Below are positions 6,900 to 18,415 of a stretch of 64,000 nt of DNA, in pieces (the stretch's first letter is position 1; each line of letters starts with the position of its first letter). Source of the DNA: Anaeromyxobacter diazotrophicus. GTDB taxonomy: Bacteria; Myxococcota; Myxococcia; Myxococcales; Anaeromyxobacteraceae. The stretch is from assembly GCF_013340205.1 (NCBI RefSeq), contig NZ_BJTG01000001.1, forward strand, positions 248,001-312,000, written 5' to 3'. The translations under genes were made by a program, and so were the position numbers. Under the pieces are notes generated by a model, which was not told where the DNA came from, searched no databases, and worked only from the letters and a program-made list of their open reading frames with translations.

Positions 6900-9803
6900 T
6901 TGGTCCGCGTGGGCGCGGATGCGCGGCGCGGGCGGGGCGGGGCGAGCGGCGACCGGAGGCCGGAGCACGCGCGGAGAGGACTGCGGTGCGCGTCGGCCGC
7001 GGCGCTCGCGCTGCTGTGGGCGGCGCCGGCGCCGGCCCAGCCGAGCGCCTGTCCGGGCCCTACCCTCACCACCAGTGCTCCACCCCCGTCGGCGCGGCCT
7101 TGGATGGACGCCTCGCTCGCTCCGGACGCGCGGGCGGACCTCCTCCTCTCGGCGATGACGCTGGAGGAGAAGGTCGACCTGGCGACCGGGGAGTCGTGTC
7201 TCCTGTACGGCTTCTACAACGCCCCCATCGCACGGCTCGCCATCCCCGCCCTGACGATGACCGACGGCCCGGCCGGCATCCGCATCCCCTACCGGCGCGT
7301 GAACGACGGGCGCGCGACGCTGCTTCCGGCGCCCATCGCGCTCGCGGCGACGTGGGATCCGGACCTCGCCGCGGTGCAGGGGGACGTGCTCGGGAGCGAG
7401 GCGTTCTCGACCGGACACAACGTCCTCCTCGGGCCGACGCTCGACCTGGCGCGCCTGCCGCTCGCCGGGCGGAACTTCGAGACCTTCGGCGAGGATCCGC
7501 TGCTGGCGAGCCGGATGGCGGTCGCGGTGATCCAGGGCATCCAGCGACATCCGGTACTCGCCACCGCGAAGCACTACTCGACCTACACGCAGGAGAGGGA
7601 TCGCTTCACGGTCGACGAGCGCGTCGACGAGCGATGGCTGCACGAGCTCTACCTCCGGCCGTTCGAGTCCGCGGTCCGCGACGGGCACGTCGCGGCCGTG
7701 ATGTGCGGCTTCAACCGCGTCAACGGGGTCTTCGCCTGCGAGGACCGCGCCCTGCTCAGGGACGTCCTCGACGGCGAGCTCGGCTTCGACGGGTACGTCA
7801 TGAGCGACTGGGGCGGCACCCACACGACCCTCGGCGCGGCCGCGGCCGGGCTCGACCAGGAGCTCGCGTTCGGCAAGTACTTCGGGTGGGCGCTGTTCGA
7901 CGCCGTGCAGGGCGGCGCGGTGGCGGCGCCGATGGTGGACGCCAAGGCGCGGCGCATCGTGAGGTCGATGCTCGGGCACGGGCTGTTCGATCAGCCCGTC
8001 CAGGAGGGGCCGCTGCCGGACGCCGAGCACGGGCAGCGCTCGCGCGAGATCGGGGAGCAGGGGATCGTGCTCCTCCAGAACGCCGGGGGCCTCCTGCCCC
8101 TCGACGCCTCCGCTGTCCATTCCATCGCCGTCATCGGCGCCGACGCCGCGAACGCGAGCACCGAAGGCGGCGGGGCCGCGCGCGTGGAGCCCACCTACGC
8201 CGTGACCCCGCTCGACGGCGTCCGGGAGCGCGCGGGAGGCGGCGTCCGCGTCGACTACGCTGCCGGCACGGACCCCATCACCGCGGCACACCTCCTCCCC
8301 GGGCTGCCGCCCGTCCCGTCCTCGGTGCTGTCGCCCCCCGGCGCCAGCGCGCATGGGCTCGAGGCGGAGTACTGGTCGAACACGCGCTTCGATGGCGACC
8401 CGGACATCCGGCGCGTGGACGGCCAGGTCGCGGTGTCGCTCGGGTTCTTCAGCTACCAGAGCGTCAACGCCTCGTCGGTGCCGCAGTCGCTCGTCCAGTA
8501 CACGCTGTCCAGGTTCTCCGCGCGCTGGACGGGGACGCTGACCGCGCCCGCCACCGGTCCGTTCCAGTTCTCCCTGACCACCCGGGGACGAGGCTGGCTC
8601 TGGATCGACGGCAGCCTCGTGATCGACGACTCGGTCTCGCACGATCTCGGCTCGAAGACGGCGACGGTCCAGCTCGTCGCAGGTGAACGGCACGCAATCC
8701 GCATCGACTACGCAGCGGACGCGGACGCCATCGGCACCAAGACCGACGTCGGGGGCGACGTGATGCTCGGCTGGGAGGTCCCGGCGGGCACCGTGTTCCC
8801 ATCGGTCCGGGAGGCCGCGCGCCTCGCCGCCGCGGACGACCTCGCGATCGTGGTGGTGCGCGATTACGGCACCGAGGAGCGCGACCGTCCGAGCCTGGCG
8901 CTGCCGGGCGATCAGGACCAGCTCGTGCGCGAGGTGGCCGCGGCGAACCCGCGCACGATCGTGGTCCTCATGACGGGACAGCCGGTGGACATGCCGTGGC
9001 TGGGGAGCGTCGCCGCCGTCGTCGAGGCCTGGTATCCCGGCCAGGAACAGGGCCGCGCCATCGCCCGCGTGCTCTTCGGGGACGTGAACCCTTCGGGCAA
9101 GCTCCCCATCACCTTTCCGCGCACCCTGGCCGACACCCCGGCCGCCTCGCAAGGGGTCGCGTCGGACGCCGTCGGCCCCGTGCTGACCTTCTCGGAAGGT
9201 GGGCTCCTCGGCTACCGCTGGTACGACGCCAGGGGCCTCGGCCCGCTCTTCCCCTTCGGGCACGGGCTCTCGTACACCTCGTTCCGTTACGACGGGGCGG
9301 AGCTGACGTCGCCGGCGTCCCCCGCCGACGCGTGGCGCGTCGGGTTCACGATCACGAACGCAGGCCCGCGCGACGGGACCGAGGTGGCGCAGGTGTACGC
9401 GGAGGCGTGCGGCGGCGACCCGGAGGCGGCCCCGAAGCAGCTCGCCGGCTTCGCGAAGGTCTCACTCCGAGCAGGCGAGTCGAGGCGCGTCTCGGTCGAC
9501 GTCGACCCGCGCTCCAGGTCGTCCTGGAGCGCGACGGCTCACGCCTGGCAGCCGGCATCGTGCACCCCCACGGTGTACGTCGGGAGCTCCTCGCGCGACC
9601 TGCGGCTCACGGCCGGAGCGGCTGCGAGCTCCGGCGGGGCGCCCGGCCAGGCGCCACCCACCGGGACGTCGCCCACCGGGACGTCGCCCGGCGGCGGAGG
9701 CCCCGCCGGTGGATCGCGGGGCGGCTGCGGACAGAGCGGCGACGGCGGGCTCGGCGTGGGGCTCGCGCTCTGGGCCCTCTTCAGCCGCAGGCGGAGGCGC
9801 TGA
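6900..9803 (+). CDS. Family 3 glycoside hydrolase (beta-glucosidase type) with PA14 insert and MYXO-CTERM tail
   Basis: 967 residues if TTG at 6900 is used; the start is uncertain because the signal-peptide core (ASAAALALLWAAPAPAQ) begins only near residue 31. Order: GH3 barrel from about residue 60 with TDGPAGIR and nucleophile Asp in VMSDWGG (about 303); the alpha/beta sandwich, interrupted by a PA14 domain (about 480-630); a C-terminal fibronectin-III-like domain (about 805-885); a PTGTS-repeat and Gly-rich linker; then a tail with GCGQSGDGG, a hydrophobic helix and a run of Arg. That tail matches the myxobacterial MYXO-CTERM sorting type, so the enzyme is probably displayed on the cell surface. 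GH3 enzymes remove terminal beta-glucose, which complements the GH16 endo-enzyme upstream. PA14 inserts in GH3 usually shape oligosaccharide specificity. Confidence 0.9.
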   Translation: MVRVGADARRGRGGASGDRRPEHARRGLRCASAAALALLWAAPAPAQPSACPGPTLTTSAPPPSARPWMDASLAPDARADLLLSAMTLEEKVDLATGESCLLYGFYNAPIARLAIPALTMTDGPAGIRIPYRRVNDGRATLLPAPIALAATWDPDLAAVQGDVLGSEAFSTGHNVLLGPTLDLARLPLAGRNFETFGEDPLLASRMAVAVIQGIQRHPVLATAKHYSTYTQERDRFTVDERVDERWLHELYLRPFESAVRDGHVAAVMCGFNRVNGVFACEDRALLRDVLDGELGFDGYVMSDWGGTHTTLGAAAAGLDQELAFGKYFGWALFDAVQGGAVAAPMVDAKARRIVRSMLGHGLFDQPVQEGPLPDAEHGQRSREIGEQGIVLLQNAGGLLPLDASAVHSIAVIGADAANASTEGGGAARVEPTYAVTPLDGVRERAGGGVRVDYAAGTDPITAAHLLPGLPPVPSSVLSPPGASAHGLEAEYWSNTRFDGDPDIRRVDGQVAVSLGFFSYQSVNASSVPQSLVQYTLSRFSARWTGTLTAPATGPFQFSLTTRGRGWLWIDGSLVIDDSVSHDLGSKTATVQLVAGERHAIRIDYAADADAIGTKTDVGGDVMLGWEVPAGTVFPSVREAARLAAADDLAIVVVRDYGTEERDRPSLALPGDQDQLVREVAAANPRTIVVLMTGQPVDMPWLGSVAAVVEAWYPGQEQGRAIARVLFGDVNPSGKLPITFPRTLADTPAASQGVASDAVGPVLTFSEGGLLGYRWYDARGLGPLFPFGHGLSYTSFRYDGAELTSPASPADAWRVGFTITNAGPRDGTEVAQVYAEACGGDPEAAPKQLAGFAKVSLRAGESRRVSVDVDPRSRSSWSATAHAWQPASCTPTVYVGSSSRDLRLTAGAAASSGGAPGQAPPTGTSPTGTSPGGGGPAGGSRGGCGQSGDGGLGVGLALWALFSRRRRR
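9658..9687 (+). repeat. Two perfect 15-bp direct repeats in the GH3 linker
   Basis: The unit CCACCGGGACGTCGC occurs twice back to back and encodes PTGTS-PTGTS in the linker before the sorting tail. Perfect identity in a flexible linker suggests recent slippage duplication. Confidence 0.8.
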
Positions 9804-9922
9804 AGCAGCGATCGCGCGGCGCGCGCCCCGGCGCCACCGTTCGCCGGGCCTAGCGCCGGCCGACCCTCCCCGGCCGAGCGGAGCACGCGGCGAAGTGACT
9901 AAAGTCATGGGAGGAGGTACGC

Positions 9923-10129
9923 ATGCCCCATCGTTCCTGGAGCCCCGCAGCCAGCCGCGACGCGGCGCCCGAGCAGCGTCCGCCCGCGCCCGCCTCCGTC
10001 CACCCGGACGGGAGCGTCGATCGCGAGCTCTGGGCGCCCAGCGAGGGGCCGTGCCGGCACGAGGTGGGCGGCGCGGGCGGCGAGCCCGAGGGCCGGAGCC
10101 TGCCGATCAGGAAGGTGTGCTGGGATTGA
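9923..10129 (+). CDS. Small protein of unknown function (68 aa)
   Basis: ATG preceded by the strong ribosome-binding site GGGAGGAGGT (9909-9918) with four bases between, which is why I accept this short frame. The product is polar, rich in Pro, Ala, Arg and Glu, with one conserved-looking end, PIRKVCWD, and two Cys. It has no signal peptide or membrane helix. A TAAAGT hexamer, like the -10 of groES and rpoZ, lies at 9900-9905. No function can be assigned. Confidence 0.5.
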   Translation: MPHRSWSPAASRDAAPEQRPPAPASVHPDGSVDRELWAPSEGPCRHEVGGAGGEPEGRSLPIRKVCWD

Positions 10130-10176
10130 GGCGGGCGACCGCGTAGCTCGCGCTGCTCACCGCGAAGGGAGGCCAG

Positions 10177-11439
10177 GTGGCGCACGAACCCGCAGCACCC
10201 GAGCTGCTCGCGCCGCTCGACGGGCTGCTCCCCGACCTGGAGCGGCTCTACACCGATCTCCACGCGCACCCCGAGCTCTCGATGCAGGAGACCCGGACCG
10301 CGGCGCTGGCGGCGGAGCGGCTGCGGGCGGCCGGCTACGAGGTGACGGCGGGCGTCGGGAAGACCGGCGTGGTGGGCGTGCTGCGCAACGGCGACGGTCC
10401 CACCGTCATGCTGCGCGCCGACATGGACGCGCTGCCGGTGAAGGAGCTGACGGGCCTGCCCTACGCCAGCGCGGCCACGTCCACCGACCGCGAAGGCAAG
10501 GTCGTGCCGGTGATGCACGCCTGCGGCCACGACCTCCACGTCACCTGGCTGGCGGGCGCGGCGGCGCTGTTCGGACGCACCCGCGGCGGGTGGCGGGGGA
10601 CGCTGCTCGCCGTCTTCCAGCCGGCGGAGGAGATGGCCGCCGGGGCCCAGGCGATGATCGACGACGGGCTCTTCACCCGGTTCCCGAAGCCCGACGTCGT
10701 GCTCGGGCAGCACGTCATGGTCGGCGCCGCGGGCGTCCTCGGCTGGCGCGCCGGCGTCATGACCTCCGCCGGCGACAGCCTGCAGCTCCGGCTCTTCGGC
10801 CGGGGCGCGCACGGGTCGATGCCTCAGGCGAGCATCGACCCGGTCGTCATGGCGGCGGCGACGGTGCTCCGCCTGCAGACCATCGTCTCCCGCGAGGTGG
10901 CGGCGACGGAGGCCGCCGTGGTGACCGTCGGCGCGCTGCAGGCGGGCACGAAGGAGAACGTCATCCCCGACGAGGCCCTCATCAAGCTCAACGTCCGCAC
11001 CTTCGACGAGGGGGTCCGCGCCCGCGTGCTCGCAGCCATCGAGCGGATCGCGAAGGCGGAGGCCGCGGCGTCCGGCGCCCCCAGGCCGCCGGAGATCACG
11101 CCGCTCGACCGCTACGGCTCCGTCCGGAACGACCCGGAGGCGACCCACCGCGTGGTCGCCGCCTTCCAGCGGCGCTTTCCCCCCGAGCGCGTGCGCGAGG
11201 TGGAGCCGACGTCGGCGAGCGAGGACTTCGGGTGCTTCGGCGCCGGGTGGCACGTGCCGTCGGTGTTCTGGTTCGTGGGCGGGACCGATCCCGAGACGTA
11301 CCGGAAGGCGCGGGAGGCCGGCCGCCTGGGCGAGCTCCCCACCAACCACAACCCGCGCTTCGCGCCGGTGCTGCACCCCACCCTCCGCGCCGGGGTGGAG
11401 GCGGCCGTCGCCGCCGCGCAGGCGTGGCTCTCGCCGTGA
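10177..11439 (+). CDS. M20-family amidohydrolase (hippurate / IAA-amino-acid hydrolase type)
   Basis: 420 residues; GTG start four bases after AAGGGAGG. Cytoplasmic metal-dependent hydrolase that removes an acyl group from N-acyl amino acids. Visible landmarks: RADMDALPV, the metal ligands in HACGHDLH (about residue 112), QPAEE with the catalytic Glu, a dimerisation insert containing GRGAHGSMPQ, and SEDFG near the C-terminus. Length is usual for the family. The stop overlaps the start of the next gene (GTGA), so the two are co-translated. Exact substrate cannot be read from sequence. Confidence 0.9.
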   Translation: MAHEPAAPELLAPLDGLLPDLERLYTDLHAHPELSMQETRTAALAAERLRAAGYEVTAGVGKTGVVGVLRNGDGPTVMLRADMDALPVKELTGLPYASAATSTDREGKVVPVMHACGHDLHVTWLAGAAALFGRTRGGWRGTLLAVFQPAEEMAAGAQAMIDDGLFTRFPKPDVVLGQHVMVGAAGVLGWRAGVMTSAGDSLQLRLFGRGAHGSMPQASIDPVVMAAATVLRLQTIVSREVAATEAAVVTVGALQAGTKENVIPDEALIKLNVRTFDEGVRARVLAAIERIAKAEAAASGAPRPPEITPLDRYGSVRNDPEATHRVVAAFQRRFPPERVREVEPTSASEDFGCFGAGWHVPSVFWFVGGTDPETYRKAREAGRLGELPTNHNPRFAPVLHPTLRAGVEAAVAAAQAWLSP

Positions 11440-12113
11440 CCGTCACCCGCTTCGCCGTCGACCTGGGCGTGCTGCCCGTGGCGCTCGACCTCGGCGGCAC
11501 GTTCGTGTTCGCGCTCAGCGGCGCGGCGGCAGCCGTGAAGCACCGGCTCGACGTCTTCGGCGCCCTGGTGCTGTCCCTGGTGGCCGCCAGCTCGGGCGGG
11601 ATCGTGCGCGACGTGCTCATCGGCGCCGTGCCCCCCGCGGCCCTCGACGACTGGCGGTACGTCGCGATCTCGCTCCTCGCCGGCCTGGTCGTGCTCCTGC
11701 GGCACTCCGCGGTGGAGCGCCTCCGGAACCCGGTGCAGCTCTTCGACGCCGCCGGCCTGGCGCTCTTCGCGGTCGCCGGCGCACACAAGGCGCTCGTCTT
11801 CCACCTCGGCCCCCTCTCGGCCGCGCTGCTCGGCATGGTGAGCGGGATCGGCGGCGGCATCGTGCGCGACCTGCTGGTGACGGAGGTCCCCGCCGTGCTC
11901 CACGCCGAGATCTACGCCGTCGCCGCCCTCGCCGGCGCGACGGTGGTGGTCGTCGGGAGCCGCCTCGGGATCCCCTCCCCGGTGGCCACGACGGTGGGCG
12001 CGCTCCTCTGCTTCGGGCTCCGCTTCCTGGCGCTCCGGCGCCGCTGGCGCCTGCCCATCGCCGGCGAGGCCGCGCTCCCCGCCGGCGAAGCGAAGCGGCG
12101 ACGAGGAGCGTGA
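11436..12113 (+). CDS. TRIC / UPF0126-type seven-helix membrane protein
   Basis: 225 residues. GTG start overlaps the amidohydrolase stop by four bases. The sequence is a tandem duplication of a three-helix unit, each ending in a GG-I-V-R-D motif (SSGGIVRD and GIGGGIVRD), plus a seventh helix. This is the hallmark of bacterial TRIC-type cation channels, some of which are annotated as amino-acid transporters. The C-terminal 20 residues are basic. Coupling to an N-acyl amino acid hydrolase would fit transport of the released amino acid or a counter-ion, which is inference. Confidence 0.85.
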   Translation: MTVTRFAVDLGVLPVALDLGGTFVFALSGAAAAVKHRLDVFGALVLSLVAASSGGIVRDVLIGAVPPAALDDWRYVAISLLAGLVVLLRHSAVERLRNPVQLFDAAGLALFAVAGAHKALVFHLGPLSAALLGMVSGIGGGIVRDLLVTEVPAVLHAEIYAVAALAGATVVVVGSRLGIPSPVATTVGALLCFGLRFLALRRRWRLPIAGEAALPAGEAKRRRGA

Positions 12114-12159
12114 CGGGTCACGCGCCGGCGCGCTCCCGCCGCTACTCGCCGGCGCCGCC

Positions 12160-13898
12160 TCAGGCCTGCGGCGCCTCCGCAGGCGGCGCCTCGGTGAAGA
12201 GCCGCTCCAGCTGCTCGGGATCGGCCGGCTTGACGAGGTGGCGCTGGAATCCGCTCTCCCGGGCGCGGCGCAGGTCGTCGGGCTGGGCGTAGCCGCTGAG
12301 GGCGATGAGGTAGGCCCCCCGGAGCGCCTCGTCCTCGTCGGCGCGGATCGCGCGCGCGACCTCGCACCCGTCCATCCCCGGCAAGCCGATGTCGCAGATC
12401 ACGATCTCGGGGCGGAGCTCGTGCGCCTTGGCGAGCCCCTCCGGGCCGCTGAACGCGACCCCGACCTGGTGCCGGTGCAGCTCCAGGAGCTCCCGCAGCG
12501 CCTCCGCCGCGTCGACGTTGTCCTCGATGATGAGCACGCGCCGGTGCGCGCGGGCCCGGTCGGGCGGCGCCGGGTGAGCCGGCTCGGCCGGCGGGCCCGC
12601 GAGCGGAAGTCGCACCTCGAACTCCGAACCCGCGCCGAGCCCTTCGCTCCGCGCGGCGATCCGGCCGCCGTGGAGCTCGACCAGCCCCTTGGAGAGCGCC
12701 ATCCCGAGGCCGAGGCCGCCCTTGCTCCGGTCGAGGGTGGTGTCCGCCTGCATGAAGGGCTGGAACAGCCGCGCCAGCATCTCGGGCGCCATGCCGACGC
12801 CGTCGTCCGACACGCGGACGACGGCGCACCGCTCCCGCCGGCTCGCGGCGACGGTGACCCGGGTCTTCCCGCCGCGCCGGCAGAACTTGGCCGCGTTTTG
12901 CAGGAGGTTCCCGATCACCTGCGCCAGCCGATCCCAGTCGCCCTCCACCACCACCGGGGCCGGCGGCGGCGCGAGCTCGAGCCGCACGCCGCTGCGCTCG
13001 AAGAGCGAGCGGTGGTCCTCGACCATGCAGCCCGCGAGCTCGTAGAGGTCGAGGCGCTGGCGGCGCAGGTGGATCTTGCCCTGCGTGATCCGCGTGACGT
13101 CGAGCAGGTCGTCGACGAGGTGGACCAGGTGGCCGATCTGCCGGTGCATCACCTCGCCGGCGCGCCTCGCCTGGTCGCTGCCCGCCTCCGCCTGCTCCAG
13201 GACGGACAGGCTGTTGCTGATGGGGGCGAGCGGGTTCCGGAGCTCGTGCGAGAGCGTGGCGAGGAACGCGTCCTTCGCCCGGCTCGCCTCCTCGGCGCGG
13301 GCGCGCGCGTCCTGCGCGACCTGGAGCAGCTCCGTCCGCTCCTGCAGGAGCCGCCAGCGCTCGGTGACGTCCTCGATCGTGAGCAGGATCTCCGGGTCCC
13401 CGTGCCACAGCAGGGAGGTCGTGAGGCGGGCGCGCCGGACCCCGCCCTGGACGAGCGCGAGCTCGCGGCACGATCGCCCGTCCTCTCCGCCCTGGAGCGC
13501 CTCGGCCAGGAGCTCCCGCAGCGCCGCCTGGTCCGCCGGCGCCACGAACCACTCGAGCGGCTTCCCTACCAGGCGGGAGCGCTCGGCCCCCAGCAGGCGG
13601 GCGCCGGCGAGGTTGAGGGCGCGGAGCCTGCCGTCGCCCGAGAGCGTGGCGTACCCGAGCGGCGCGAACTCGTAGAGCTCGGCGTAGCGCTTCGCGGCCG
13701 CCTCGGCTTCGAGCCGCGTCGCGCGGAGCTCCTCGTTCTGCAGCTCCAGCTCGACCTGGTGCACCTCGAGCTCGTGGACGAGCCGCCGCGCCGCCGCGCG
13801 GGGCGGCGGGGTCCGAGCGGGCTTCTGCCGCTCGAGCCGCTCCTCGGCGCGGCGCCGCAGCGGGGCACCGTCGTCCTGGCCGGCCATGCCCGTCTCTC

Positions 13899-13902
<4 letters not shown>
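12160..13902 (-). CDS. Hybrid sensor histidine kinase (PAS-HisKA-HATPase-receiver)
   Basis: 580 residues, soluble. Start GTG at 13902 overlaps the upstream stop (GTGA); an ATG five codons in is possible. Order: Arg-rich coiled coil (15-75), PAS (75-185), HisKA with the phospho-acceptor His219 in LSHELRNPLAP, HATPase_c with NLLQNAAKF and DDGVGM/GGLGLGMAL, and a C-terminal receiver with IIEDN, phospho-Asp in ICDIGLP, and KPAD. It has no membrane helix, so it should sense an internal or protein-borne signal. It is translationally coupled to the CheB-CheR-PAS gene and is a paralogue of the kinase at 18416-20143. With a receiver but no DNA-binding output, it probably passes phosphate onward. Confidence 0.92.
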
Positions 13903-17015
<3,113 letters not shown>

Positions 17016-17160
17016 CGCGACGCTCCTCCGTCCGTATACGCCGGCGCCGGGTGGAGGCCCGGGGCCAGGCACGCCCCCCTGCCCTCCCGGACCGCCGGAC
17101 CATACGCTACCCAACCGTGGATCGGCGGCCTTCGTGGACGCTCCGTCCGGCCCCTCGCGC

Positions 17161-18177
17161 TCACCCCGGGTGGCCAGGCGCGGCGGGGGCGTCGCCCTCC
17201 GCGACGTCGCTCCGCTCCTTCGCGCGCCCGTGCAGGAGCATGCCGCGGATGAGGTCGGCCTGCTGCAGCTGCACGTCCTCCTTCTCGCCCAGGCGACCCT
17301 GGAGATCCCCCGTCGCGCGCGCGCGCGCCCGCCGGGTGATGGCGGCGCTCTCTTCCAGGGATCGCACCGCTGCCCAGAGCGCGCGCTCGACCTCCTCGGA
17401 CTGCTCGATGGCGAGGCTCTCGAACGAGAACGCGTGCCCGACGTGGCAGCGGAACACCTGGAAGCCGCCGACCTCGCCCAGCGTGAGCGATCCCTGGCAC
17501 TGCGGGCAGACGATCTCCGCCGGGAGCCCTGGCTCTTCCCCCTCGAGCTCGCCGAGCGCGACTGGCTGACGCGCCGGGCGGGAGCTGGTGACGGGCTCGG
17601 CCACGAGGCGCTCGAGGAGGCTCGGCAGCTCGGGGAGCCGCGCCACGTGGTCCACCGCGACGTACTGGATCGCGCTCGCGGGCATCTCCGGGGCGGCGGC
17701 GTCGTCCGGGTCCTGGACGACGGCGATCCCGCCCCGCGCCTTCACCGAGAGCAGGCCTGCGGTCCCGCAGTCGAGGTGCCCCGTGAGCACGACCCCCACG
17801 ACGCGCGGGCCGTAGGCGGCCGAGGCGCTCCGGAACAGCGCGTCCACGGAGGGCCGGTGGCCATTCTCCTTCGGGCCGCGCACGACGTGGACGTAGCCGG
17901 GGCGCACGAGCAGGTGGTTGTCCGGAGGGGCGACGTAGATCCGCCCGGGGACGATCTCCTCGCCGTGGACCGGGTGTACGGCGCGGGGGCCTCCGCGGCG
18001 GGAGAGCAGCTCGGGCAGCGCGCTCGGGAAGGCGGGCGCGAGGTGCTGGACGACGAACACCGCCGCGGGTAGATCGCGAGGGAGCTGGGAGACCAGGGTG
18101 GAGAGCGCCTCGACTCCCCCCGCCGACGCTCCCACCACGACGATGTCATGCGTCTGGACCTTCGCAGCCGTCGCCAT
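17161..18177 (-). CDS. Stand-alone CheB-type methylesterase with C-terminal zinc-binding segment
   Basis: 338 residues, ATG start. Residues 10-195 form a CheB catalytic domain without a receiver: Ser in VVGASAGGVEAL, His in VVQHLAP and Asp in GHLDCG, the triad of chemotaxis methylesterases. The GMG-DG loop is altered to GHLDCG. The C-terminal part carries CPQC...CHVGH, a likely zinc site, followed by a helical region. Lacking a receiver, it is either constitutively active or controlled by the C-terminal module. It lies upstream of, and in line with, the CheB-CheR-PAS gene (145 bases apart), so the window encodes two CheB domains in tandem genes. Confidence 0.88.
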   Translation of the reverse strand: MATAAKVQTHDIVVVGASAGGVEALSTLVSQLPRDLPAAVFVVQHLAPAFPSALPELLSRRGGPRAVHPVHGEEIVPGRIYVAPPDNHLLVRPGYVHVVRGPKENGHRPSVDALFRSASAAYGPRVVGVVLTGHLDCGTAGLLSVKARGGIAVVQDPDDAAAPEMPASAIQYVAVDHVARLPELPSLLERLVAEPVTSSRPARQPVALGELEGEEPGLPAEIVCPQCQGSLTLGEVGGFQVFRCHVGHAFSFESLAIEQSEEVERALWAAVRSLEESAAITRRARARATGDLQGRLGEKEDVQLQQADLIRGMLLHGRAKERSDVAEGDAPAAPGHPG

Positions 18178-18415
18178 GTGGAAACGATCCGTCGGCGGGC
18201 GCCCCGGTGCAGCGAGCTTTCGCGGGAGATCTCAGGCGCAGGGCGGCATGGAGGGAGAGGGAGGCCCGAGGTGCACCCTGGCTAGACCCCTTGGGGGGAT
18301 GCGGTCCGAGGACCTTCCTGACCTAGAGTGCATGGAGCTCACGCGACGATGGTGGTGTCGCGCGCTCCAGCACCGCGCGCCGGAGCTGCACGGCTCCAGG
18401 AAGGCTGCTGCGGGG

